Positions 1 to 54,842 of a stretch of DNA of 64,000 nt are shown piece after piece. The stretch is taken from the NCBI RefSeq assembly GCF_036320965.1, contig NC_092235.1, positions 28,335,976 through 28,399,975 on the forward strand. The letters are read 5' to 3'. Origin of the DNA: Panulirus ornatus. Its lineage: Eukaryota > Arthropoda > Malacostraca > Decapoda > Palinuridae. Numbering within the stretch: position 1 is the first letter of the stretch; each line of letters begins with the position of its first letter. Under the pieces are notes generated by a model. The model saw only the letters and a list, made by a program, of their open reading frames with translations, ran no database searches and was not told the origin of the DNA. A program made the position numbers and the translations under genes.

Positions 1-97
1 TACTTGCTTGCCTTCATCCATTCCTGTCACTACCCTGCCCCACAGGAAAGAGCATCGCCATCCCCACAATCGTTCACACTCAGTCTCTAGCTGTCAC
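1..97 (-). mobile_element. RTE-like LINE 3' fragment at the window edge
   Basis: CGTTCACACTCAGTCTCTAG (72-91) and the following CTGTCA are the exact reverse complement of sequence in the 3' region of the 33.4-kb element (34128-34153). The rest is diverged. It continues beyond the window. Confidence 0.55.
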
Positions 98-484
98 AAA
101 ACCTCTTCAGTTAAGATTCAACTACATTTCCTTTAGTTGGAAGGCAATAACATAAATGGCACGGAGACAACAGTTGCATGCCTTGAAATGAAAAATGTGA
201 TGAGTTTTCAATATATCAGTTATATATCCTATGTCTCTTCCCCTTTTCTTTATTCATTTATAATTGCCCCAGGACTCATTTCTGACAGGGGTTCCTGATA
301 TTACCCAGGACCTCTTTCCAAAAGCAATACTTTTAGCAGCAAAGAAATGATGGACTCCTTTGAAGTGAAAAGTTTTTTGATGACACTGTACTTTCTCTTC
401 CCATTTACACTCACAACCACACAATATTAGAACATTTAACTAATCCATCAATCTACACTACATAAAAATGGTATCTTCAGTTAG

Positions 485-727
485 TCAGTTCATAACCAGT
501 GTTAAAATAAATTATCAACCTTTAAATGATTCATTTCCATAACTGGTGTTAAAGTAGATTAACCTTTAAACGATTCAGTTCCATAACTAGTGTTTAAATA
601 CATTATTAACCTTTAAACAATTCAGTTCCATAACTAGTGTTGAAATAGATTATTAACCTTTAAACAATTCAGTTCCATAAGTGGGTGTAAAAACAAATTA
701 TTCACCTTTAAACAGTTCAATTCCAGT
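485..727. repeat. Degenerate tandem repeat, about 48-bp unit
   Basis: About five diverged copies of TTTAAACAATTCAGTTCCAT plus AACTAGTGTTAAATAGATTATTAACC. Confidence 0.75.
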
Positions 728-804
728 TCTTGAAAGAAATCAAACACTTTTTTCATGTATTAAACACAAACAATAAGAAATAGATATGCATGAGAGTTAC
801 TTAC

Positions 805-44271
<43,467 letters not shown>

Positions 44272-44284
<13 letters not shown>

Positions 44285-44301
44285 CTTCCTCTCGTCAACA
44301 T
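44272..44301 (-). promoter_or_regulatory. Upstream ORF overlapping the LMBR1 start codon
   Basis: An ATG 17 nt before the LMBR1 ATG opens a nine-codon frame (MLTRGRWAT, stop) in another frame. It reads across the main start and ends 10 nt inside the coding sequence. If included in the mRNA, such an overlapping uORF would be expected to lower translation (inference). Confidence 0.4.
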
Positions 44302-47300
44302 GTCACCCACAAAGTCACCACACATGATTTTTTCGGCCGAGTTCAGAGTCGCGTGTCACTCACAGTAACAATACCACCACAACACTGACCAACTTCCATT
44401 TTGACCCCCCGTCTGTTGTCTCAATGACACTGTTGCCACACACCCTTGCTCGTCACACCTCACACGACCAAAACTACTTCCATTAAACATATGCAATACG
44501 GATACTAATAAAACAATTTGAATTCAAAACGTGTAAATATTTGCTGCTATTTTTCATAAGAAAGTGTAGATTGCACATTTCATTAATCACGATGAAGGAT
44601 ACTTGTAAAACGGCAAAAGACATATTTTCAGACTGGCTATAGTGTCATAATATTTATGGATAGCTATAGATGAAAAGTCTTCTGTAAAAGAAAAGAGCAT
44701 CACACTATAGATACTCTATTGCAGTTTACATTATTTGGTTTACATTTTATCTAAGATCTTATGATTTATTATATAGTATTCAATTCTTTATTGAGACAAC
44801 TGTTCCAAACGTTATTGTGGTAAACAAAACAAGTGGTGCCTTTTAAACCAAGAATTTCGTTACATTTTTCGTGGTAGTGGAGTCTCGTGTTATCTTTAAT
44901 GACTTAAACGTCGACAAATAGGATAAGGAGACAAAGTAAAGTATTCCATAAAGTTTATAGAAGCCCAGAGAAACAACTATAGGATTATATGAACAAAGAA
45001 AATGGATTCAGACGTAATTGCGCATATTAGCCATCACATACTTATTTAAAATCACAAAATCTTTTTCCTGAACATAAAGGTTAGTTACATGGTTTCATCA
45101 CATTCATGTATTCATGGACAATTTATGAATAGCGTGATTACCGCAAAGCTGTGATTAATGCATATTTGAATTGTTTTTCAATCTCTTGTTTTGCTGTGCA
45201 TCATGTTGCTTGTAGGCTCAGTAATGTAATGATCCATTTCTGCGTTTTGTGTCTGGTCTAAACTACCATACTGGTGGTGTGTAAACTACCATACTGGTGG
45301 TTTGAGTTACATGATGTTGTCTTGTGTGTTGCTGCTGACACACTGCTTCACGTACGAGTCCTATTGTTCATGTTTCTCATACGTCTCTTGAAAGTTATTC
45401 TTATTTTAGGTATAGTTATTATCAATGTTTTTAGGTAACTTAGCATCCATAATTCCGTATCCCTCTTGAAGAAGATAGTTCTGTAATGTCCCGTGATATT
45501 GTGAGCAGCTGATGTTGCAGGCTTGGTAGGTAGGTAGTACAACACGTGTCTTGTGTATGGTAACATTTCCTGTACTAAAGCTAAGTCATCCCATCATTCT
45601 CGTATGTCACTGTGAGTACTCCATGTCCGAAGTATTTTGGCTATGTGTAGTCAGGGTTATAATCCTACGATGATTTTAGCCTAACCTTCTAGACTTGTGT
45701 AGCATTGTTGTTCCTCCTTCATTGTGTAGTGTGTCTCATGTGTTGACTGAATGATCATGAAACGAATTGTTTCATGTTCAGACCATCTCTTGTATCAGTA
45801 GATTCGTAAGGTAGTCATTATATAACCCAGGACAGAGAAGGATTATCGTTATTGTCCATTACAATATAATGAAAGATGGTTACAGTCAACCATCACTCAA
45901 TAATGTTAGGTCATGTTACTGAAGGTGTTTGGGGTAAGAATTGCTATTGTTTCACATTTGCTTAGAGATGTACGGAAGGAAATGCCATAAGCTATTACCT
46001 AGTGTTCTTTGATTCCTGCACATTATTTAGATTTACTATTCATAAAGAATTTGGTATAGAATGATAATGATAATTTAAGATCGTTGGCTGCCATATGTAG
46101 ATGCTATCTGCTTGTAAGTGTATTCAGTCTGAGTTGTGTGGAATCTGATAAATCAATCATACAACTTTTTCAGGTTTTTGCACACGGTAGCCACACTCCC
46201 TCTTAAATGTTAACCAAACAGGTAATTGTCTAGATTGGCTTTGCACCTTCGTTACCTTTGAATATTGATTAATTATTTTATACAATGATACTGCAGTATT
46301 TAAAGAATATAGTAATAGTTCCAGGGCATTATTTAGGGTGATTTTTTTTCAACTGAATGGAACTGATAAAGGCAATAGTGTTCCTGGGAAGATGTGAGGT
46401 TAGTTAACATAAAATATGGTAATACAGTCGTAAAAATTCATTAAAAAAAAACAAGAGAACTTCGAAAAATCTCACCCAACCTAATTGGCAGTCAAGATGT
46501 ATCCTAATTTTCAGTTGTCTAGTTGTAATATAGTTACATTCATGATCATACACTGACAACATGGCACTAGATATCAATAAACAAAAGGCACTGAGAAGCC
46601 GTGCAACTCCCAGCAGCAGACACGTATATGTTGTTGGTATACTATTAATATAATTTTGGCAACATGGTGAAGTTTTGCAGCACTTATTTAATTCTCTAAA
46701 CACTACACTTGCATTGCAGTTCAGTCAGTCAATATTCAGACTTGATAGCAATGTGGAGCTAATCACAAGTACCTACTATTGTGGCATGTTTAGTACTCTC
46801 AGGCACTCTTGAGTTGGGGTTGTTCTTACTTTCCTCAGCATATGGATTTCTTTTCAAAACTTTAATAATATTGGATTTTCCTGTTGTCATTGATAAGTTT
46901 AGATTTTCACAATGTACGTGTCTAGTAATCGTGCCAAAAACTATGGAATCATTTGTAAATGAATTGATATATCTTCGTCTACTGTGTTGGACAGATTATT
47001 TCTCGGCAAGACAAACATTATAGGTCTCGATGCAGGTTCCTGCAGAATTCTTTTGGTGGCATCCTTCATTTTGATTTTTCCCTATTCTTAACAATCTGTT
47101 TTTCCATTTTAGAAAAATATCTATATTAATGGAAGATATCCAAAACCATTGACAGTAAATTTTGGGTGTAATTTTTTTTTTTTTTCATTTTTTTTGGAAC
47201 AGACAATTTAAGCTAGAGATGAGGAGACTTGCTTCTAGAGAATCAGTTTCACATTCAGCTTTTTCCATCCTGCAATCTTCAATCAGCCTGATGAAAAGCC

Positions 47301-47773
47301 TGGATGTTTGGGAATTTAGGAAAAAATGTAGGGATAATATGTTTCCAAAGATAAAACCTTTCTAATCTAAGATTTTTCAGTAGTGATGATTGGCAATGCA
47401 TGAAAAAAATACAAGGTTACCATTTACCCAGTGGATACCAACCTGAAAGTGAGCCACAACATTTCAAGAAGCACGTCCTCATCCCTTTAAATATATGTAA
47501 ATTTTTTATGTAATTTGTTATTCAGTGCCATTTTTCATTATTTTTTTTTACATCCCTATATCTTTTACCTTATTATTTTGTAAAACAGTGACTGCTTATC
47601 TATTATTTAGGACTGAGAAAATACATTGCATGCATAAACCTTGTAAATACATTGTTTTTTTGTGTGTATTTCAATTCTTTGTGTAAGTTTGTTCCATATT
47701 TGCATTCGTTTTGAAAGTGTACCACGTAATTAATAGTTTGATGGTGGATTGTTTGGTTGTTTTAGGAAAGGGT

Positions 47774-47774
<1 letters not shown>
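44302..47774. other. Region upstream of LMBR1, no gene recognised
   Basis: Apart from the possible initiator near 44.386 kb and a 24-bp tandem duplication (CTACCATACTGGTGGT at 45259-45304), this is AT-rich sequence without recognisable exons or repeats. Confidence 0.6.
44384..44388 (-). promoter_or_regulatory. Possible initiator (TCAGT) for LMBR1
   Basis: TCAGT on the minus strand, with the A at 44386, matches the arthropod initiator and would give a leader of about 100 nt before the ATG at 44284. No TATA box or clear downstream element was seen, so this is a weak call. Confidence 0.3.

Positions 47775-47821
<47 letters not shown>
47775..47821. repeat. (TA)n microsatellite
   Basis: About 23 TA units, ending where a dispersed repeat begins. 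Confidence 0.95.
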
Positions 47822-47825
<4 letters not shown>

Positions 47826-47979
47826 AAGGATCACAATTTTGTGCGTGATCAAGATATTCCTATGAGTCCACGGGGAAAATGAAACACGAAAAGTTCCCAA
47901 GTGCACTTTCGTGTAATAATCACATCATCAGGGGAGACACAAGAGAGGAATATAACAGTCAGTTGATATACATCGAAGA
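47822..47979 (+). repeat. Dispersed repeat beside hairpin and LINE
   Basis: TTGGAAAGGATCACAATTTT, CACGGGGAAAATGAAACACG and AGTGCACTTTCGTGTAATAA, followed by CATCATCAGGGGAGACAC. Starts at the end of (TA)n (47775-47821) and runs into the hairpin at 47980. A diverged copy is at 34471-34590. Confidence 0.6.
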
Positions 47980-48044
47980 GACGAAGCTAGGATGCCATTT
48001 TTTTGGACAATCACATGTTTACCAAATGGCGTCCTAGCTTTGTC
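47980..48044. repeat. 21-bp inverted repeat (hairpin) at the LINE junction
   Basis: Left arm GACGAAGCTAGGATGCCATTT (47980-48000) and right arm 48024-48044 pair at 19 of 21 positions. The two differences are G:U-compatible in one RNA strand. The loop is 23 nt and contains ATCACATGTTTACC. Confidence 0.75.
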
Positions 48045-48900
48045 CCTTTCACCCTCCTGCATGTTCAGGCCCCGATCACACAAAATCTTTTTCACTCCAT
48101 CTTTCCACCTCCAATTTGGTCTCCCACTTCTCGTTCCCTCCACCTCCGACACATATATCCTCTTGGTCAATCTTTCCTCACTCATTCTCTCCATGTGCCC
48201 AAACCATTTCAAACACCCTCTTCTGCTCTCTCAACCACGCTCTTTTTATTTCCACACATCTCTCTTACCCTTACGTTACTTACTCGATCAAACCACCTCA
48301 CACCACCCACACATTGTCCTCAAACATCTCATTTCCAGCACATCCATCCTCCTGCGCACAACTCTATCCATAGCCCACGCCTTGCAACCATACAACATTG
48401 TTGGAACCACTATTCCTTCAAACATACCCATTTTTGCTTTCGGAGATAATGTTCTCGACTTCCACACATTCTTCAAGGCTCCCAGGATTTTCGCCCCCTC
48501 CCCCACCCTATGATCCACTTCCGCTTCCATGGTTCCATCCGCTGCCAGATCCACTCCCAGATATCTAAAACACTTTACTTCCTCCAGTTTTTCTCCATTC
48601 AAACTTACCTCCCAATTGATTTGACCCTCAACCCTACTGTACCTAATTACCTTGCTCTTATTCACATTTACTCTTAACTTTCTTCTTTCACACACTTTAC
48701 CAAACTCAGTCACCAGCTTCTGCAGTTTCTCACATGAATCAGCCACCAGCGCTGTATCATCAGCGAACAACAACTGACTCACTTTCCAAGCTCTCTCATC
48801 CCCAACAGACTTCATACTTGCCCCTCTTATATATATAGGGGAGAAAGGATACTTCCCACATACTCCCTGCCTTTCGTAGAAGGCGACTGCCTGTTTCATT
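47990..48900 (-). pseudogene. RTE-like LINE fragment with RT active site, frameshifted and 3'-truncated
   Basis: Encodes QLLFADDTALVADSCEKLQK (active-site FADD near 48.76 kb), then KLVTEFGKVCERRKLRVNVN and the same C-terminal region as the 33.4-kb copy. Relative to that copy a 4-bp insertion near 48.30 kb shifts the frame. The frame resumes as MKWFGHMERMSEERLTKRIY but ends at NMQEGER, where the sequence switches into a hairpin repeat at 47980-48044. The 5' end (48828-48900) is a piece of the 39.06-39.14 kb repeat joined through TATATATA. Confidence 0.8.
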
Positions 48901-49559
48901 TAAACATGTTTATTGTAAATGTTGTAAGTATGTACAGCATTCACTTAGTTTATTGTCAGTTGTGGAAATTAAGTTCTTATGTATGACTGACTTCTCTCTG
49001 TATGAACAATATGAAGTAACAAGATGGTTTCCTGCTCTACCACCTCAAAGCAGCACGAGCCCAGTAAAAGGGGTCCTGGGGTTGTATAATATGATAATAG
49101 TGATAATGACGAGTGCCCAGTGGTGACAACTGATAAGAAGTCTGACTTTCCATTAGCTAGATTCTGTGCTAATAGTCACTTGAGATGGGTTGTAGTCTCC
49201 AGACTTTTTGTGTTTTTCTTGTAGAGTATATGGATATCTTACCATAAATTGGTTTTAGGGACAGTCCTTTACTTTATAGCTCAGTCTTTGACTTAATTTC
49301 CTTCCTTTGGACATAGTCCTTCAGTTTCCATATTGGCATTTTTAGGTATCGTGCTCACCTGGTCAGAGCACAAGAATTTCGCAGCCATTAGTACACAAGG
49401 AGGTAGTGTGGCTAGCATTATATCAGACAGCTCTTATGGACCAAGTACCATTTACAATTGATGTTTGAGCCTGTGGTGTGAGCAAAACATTTACAGCCTT
49501 GATCTTGATAGGTAAGTGGTCTAGTCACTCTACTACCATGCCACGGTTTATTAGTTTCT

Positions 49560-49800
49560 TTGTCAACATTTTTTTTCATACTTGATTGCCATTTCCCGTA
49601 TAGTGAGGAAGCACCAGGAACAGAGAAAAAAGGCCACATTCTCTGACATCCACTCCAGCGGTCATGTATAATGCATGGAAAGCCCAGCTCCCTGCCCACA
49701 ACCAGGCCCCACAGAGCTTTCCATTGTTTCCTCCAGCTGCTTCATTTGTCCTCAGTCTACTGACAGCACATCAACCCTTGATAATGCTAAACTAGGATAA
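49560..49800 (-). mobile_element. RTE-like LINE 3'-end fragment
   Basis: On the minus strand AATGGAAAGCTCTGTGGGGC, TTATACATGACCGCTGGAGT and GTGCTTCCTCACTATACGGG follow the order of the 3' region at 34066-34440. Noncoding remnant. Confidence 0.65.
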
Positions 49801-52800
49801 TGAAAAATATGATTCCATAAATGATTTATTTTCCAAGTACTACTTACTGAACACATGTTACTCTAAGGTTGTCAGTCATACAAGTACAAAAGAACCCCGT
49901 ATAGATGAATAGTCTAGGAAAGGATATCAGTATGAACGTTAATATACAGTTTACAATATGACGTTGGGCATACAATCACAAGCAAGTGGTGGACAACTCC
50001 CTGCTGCCAGTTGGCCATTTTGTTTTCTTAACTCTCAAAATATGCATTTACATAAACCCTGGCTTTATAGGAATTCTTTTTAAATTTTTATCACAGCAGT
50101 AGAGAGTTACCACAGGTGAAAGCTGCCCAACGCACATAAGGATCACATGCCATAATGAGTTAGACTGGGGACCACCTAAATCCTTGTGACCCAAACTCAC
50201 TTTTACAAAATACTATACATACATTTGTGACAGAGTCAGCTGACATAAGTCTAAAATATGGTGGTCATTAATTCCTACAGTAAAACCAGAAAAAACAGCC
50301 GCTGCTACTAATGCTAGTGCAGGCTCAAATCAGCTGACACAGCCACTGGTCAGCTCCCTCAGCAAGACAACACCTTGGTGATACTCCACTACTTCAAACA
50401 CACATATCTCCATCAAGTTGCATCTTTGGCTATCACCATTACAAATTTCTAATCTGTGATATCACCCATAGAATCTATATACAAGAGTGATATTTTATAC
50501 TATTAGAATAACTAATTGAAATTTTTTAATACCAAATTTTAATAACAAACATAAAAGATCTTTATCCACTATCAATGTAATAAAAATATAAACTATATCC
50601 ACATGTGCTGGGAACTACTACTAAAATTCAGCTTCTCCATGAAAAAAAGTGGTATCAATAAGGCGAGTGCAGGTAGGTGGTTATGAAGCTGAGCGAGTGA
50701 CACCAATGAGTCCCCAGTTGATACTTATCTCTGACAGGATAACACTCAAGTTAATGGCAAGTCTACTCTAGGATTTCCTCTTTCTTGCTGATATAAATAA
50801 GAGAAAAGCCTTATGGTGACTTACATGACCTGATTGTTAATCTCACCACATTTGTACACATACAGTTCAAGTAACAGAATCCTGCCAAGTTTTTAAAGTT
50901 CTTAATTATAAAGTTCCTGTGGTGAAAAACTGTGACAGATTCTTCAAACTGCTTGCTGAAACACTGAAGGGACCGGTGAGTAATCTTATTATAAAACCTT
51001 CAGTGATGGACAAAAAAATCTAATTACAGTGATTGAAAACATAAATGTTTGATTACTTGAGAGATTCTGGTTTCTACACTTTCAGATAGATCTCATCTTG
51101 GAATCAAACGATTATTCTAATATAAAAATGGTGTCTACCTAAAAATTTAAGAGTATTATAGGACATGATGTAGAATCCAGAAGCCTGTAAATCAAAAGAA
51201 AAATATAATAACCAAAATGAATTGTTCTTTAAAAAGTCTTAAATAATATGAAATGACGACAATATAATTAAAACTCTTGGCACACTTGATCAATGGAAAA
51301 CTCTCCCCCAAGACGCCCTGGCTAAATCTAAAGGTTCGGATTGGACTGGAATAGACATTATAAAACAGTTGTGCAGTACAACACATTAATAAGGTGACTG
51401 CTAGTTAGTTGGTTAGTGGAGAGTTATACATACAATGAACCTCAGGCCAGCACAGTATCTACCAAACCTCCCATAAGACATGGAACATACCAGTCAACAC
51501 TTGGGCTGTGTTGGCATTTACTGATTGCCCAAAGGAAACAACTGAGTTATAAAAGTGACAAATATGAGCATGTATGTTTATGTGTGTGAGTGTTTGTGCT
51601 TGAGTATGTGCATGAGCAGTTACACTAACTTGCTCAGGGCCTCCCTCTCACCTTGTTTTGGCCTGTGCACAAATTTACTACATGGAATTAAGTAATTAGT
51701 AATTATTACTTTAAGAAATACAACCCATATTGTCAATATATATATTATTATATATATGATATATATGACTGGCTTCTGATGGAGCATTACATTATTTTGT
51801 TATATCTAATCATTCATGTTTTGGCACTTCCAGGTTTTTATTGAAACTTTTTATCTTTTTGTTTTTTTAACATGGTTCTCCATCTGGTGGTATGTTGAAA
51901 GTGATTGGATAATGGGAGAGACAGACACCTGCAAGTTCAGTTCTATCAGCATACAGTTGAACAGTGTGTGAGTTGCACAGCCATACTTCCTCCCATTGGT
52001 ATAAATGCATCAATCTCGTCAGCAGACCTCTCCTTTGTTGGTGATTTCTCTACTGCCTTTTTTCTGTAGCTTATACACTACTGTACATGGTAACTGTCTC
52101 ATAGGAAAAACAATGGGAGGAAGTTTTCTTGTTATTCAATGGCCAAAACAACCTAACCAGATGAATGCATAATGTTAACTACATAAATTTATGGACTGAT
52201 AATCCCATTATAAAAATATGCAATATCATTTTACCTGTCTGTAAAATGACTGGTTGACCAACTGGACAGTTTAAGATCCCATTTGTGAATGCTTAGTTCA
52301 AAAACGATTTTCCAGACAAGCTGCAGATCTCTTGGTCACTAAGATCAGGCAACAGTTCTAATTTCTATCAATGTTCATTTCTTAAGTAGGCCATAGTCGA
52401 CACTAACTTAGGTAGGACACATGCAATATAGTAGCATTATGGTATTCTGCATAATACAACAAACTATCGTGGGACATCATGGCTTCTTGCCATTTATTTA
52501 CTTGTTATTGCTTGTATGTGTAGTCATGTCACCTTCCCATCCCAATTGTATAAGTAAACCTACACTGTTTTATAACTAAAAAAAAAAATCTTTAGAGTAG
52601 CATACACATAAATATGTTCAAAAAAATTTTTATCACCTGCACACTTCCTTTCAGTATTGAGTACAACTGAGCACACAATTACTCAATCAAAAATTGGGAA
52701 AGCAAAATAGTTGAAAAGCATTTCTCAGTACAGGTGTTGAGCCGCAACCCATAAAAATCTGCCACGGTTAGCCAGGCAGTCAGAGCATATTAGTCAAGCC

Positions 52801-54675
52801 AGGTAGTTAGACCCCAAAAAATAGTCAAGCAAGGCAAGCCTGATCCACTGCAATGGGAGTCGAGCTGAAAAGCTCTTGGGTAGTACTGATCAGGCCAGGC
52901 ACCCTTGCATGATACAGATTCAACATCTAGGCAGAGTGAGCATGAGGTCTATCTGGCCAGATGAGCCTCACTCGACACCAAAGTCCAGTAGTATGGCCTA
53001 GGCCCAAATTCCGAGATAAGCCAGGCAACCCTAGAACAAGAAGCAATCCTGCTGTCAACCTAACAACTACTGTGCTCATTACAAATGATGAAGGAAGGTG
53101 AAGTCTATTCAGATAATATAGAAAGTAATATCCAATATTAAAAAAACTTCACACTCACAAAATATTTTGTTTTAGACCTTGAAGTCATAAAATCTATGAC
53201 TGGGTCTAGAGCATCACATTCACAGAGTAAAACATTATTACAATAAGGCAGGAATTTCCCTCAGTAAGACCCATTTTTCTCAAACATCATACACTGCAAA
53301 TGCCTATGAAAGGAAAGAAATAAGAAATATTAAATATAAACGAAGTAAATAAGAGTTGAAATAGGGCCACTTTTTCATAATGGGTATTAAAAGGAAACCC
53401 TATGCAATTATCCATTTAGAGTTTTATACAGATTGTGGTATAAAATGCAAAAAAGATCCCAAGCCCTCCAGGCTGGTAAAACTGCCAGATTTATATTCTG
53501 TTCAAATATAATGGACTCTACTAAGATCATAAGTGTCCTGTACTGGACTCTGGTTCAGAAAGTACTGTTATAAAAAAGAATGAATAACATCATGGAGCTG
53601 CTCTCATATCCATAATAGGTTATTAGTCAATCCTATTGGTGATAAAATGTGAAAACTTAAACTGAAAGAGTACAAATAAAGATTAAGGACAACTCTTAAA
53701 GAATGGTGTTTTTAATAGCCTTGGTTCAATCCTGGCAATGAAGTTTGTCTCACAAAAACTTCATGGAAACACTAAATGGAAGAATTACAAGGACAAAATG
53801 CCTCCAACACAAAGAAGTAGCCCCATAGGGAAGCAGCTAATAAAGCACTCTCCCTAACATAACATTTATGATACATCCTTCTACTTATAGAAGGACTGTA
53901 CAATTCAATTTCTTTATTAACTGAAATTTTTTGTGCAAATAACTGACATGAAATCTTATTTCCCTACCCTGTTATTTTGAGCTCACAATGAGCCAGTTTG
54001 AGACTGGCAGTATGAATGATCATTGAAGTAATGAAATTAGAACCACAAACAAACATGAAATTCATACCTGAACTTCATCTTATGGGTCATCTGCTACGAC
54101 AAACAGCATAAAAATGCTTATGTTGATATGAAGTTGTTAATATTCACAATTTGGGTCCCAAAATGGTTCAATACTTTGACTCTCAAGGCCTTGGTTAACT
54201 AAAATGTTGATGATCCATCAGATTGAATATTGATACTAACCCAATTTTTATGATTCATCTAGGTATAAATGGTGAATAGATAAAAAAATAAAATATGATT
54301 GGTGAATTATTAAAATTCTAGATAACCAGGTCCATGACATTCAAAGAATTGGATGAATATGCATCCCCAACACAGCTCCCTATAAGAAATGGAGAAGAGA
54401 GGGAACATGAGGAAAGAAAATTTTGATATCTATGAATAACTGGGATGTTCTACAAACTCATTGTGTCCTAATATTGTCCCCTACATGGTAGGGGTTGGTG
54501 TGTTATTTCCCTCATCCCTGTCATACACAGTTCTGGTACAATGGGTGTAGTGGTGATGGTGGTGGGGAGAAGTACTGTCAATTTCTTGCTCATCTTCCAC
54601 TGGATATCAGGGTTGGGGATAAGGATGCCTAGCTTCCCCCTTACTCATAAGCTGGTGCTCCAGGAGTGCTGGGAG
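49801..54675. other. Downstream of the syndecan stop codon; AT-rich, no other gene
   Basis: 4.9 kb without a recognisable exon or element. Part of it, next to 54675, must be the syndecan 3' untranslated region. No poly(A) site could be chosen with confidence among several TTTATT (minus-strand AATAAA) hexamers. Confidence 0.5.
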
Positions 54676-54842
54676 TTAGGCGTATATCTCCTTGTCATTG
54701 GGAGAGTAGGACGAGGTAAGGGGCATGCGTTTAGGTTCATCCAGGGGATATGAACCCTCATCCTTCTTCCTCATGCGGTAGACAATGAACATGACCAGCA
54801 AAATGGCACACAGGAGCCCCACAACAGCACCACCAATGAATG
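54676..54842 (-). CDS. Sdc: Syndecan last coding exon (TM, C1, V, C2)
   Basis: The acceptor TTTTTCACAG completes an alanine codon; then FIGGAVVGLLCAILLVMFIV, YRMRKKDEGSYPLDEPKRMP and LTSSYSPNDKEIYA, stop TAA at 54678-54676. The TM plus RMRKKDEGSY block is diagnostic of syndecans. Confidence 0.95.

Larger units (their letters stand above)
1..804 (-). other. LMBR1 intron 6 (partial)
   Basis: Sequence after the donor of exon 6, open at the left edge. It holds a retroelement 3'-end fragment (1-97) and a degenerate tandem repeat (485-727). No exon recognised. Confidence 0.75.
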
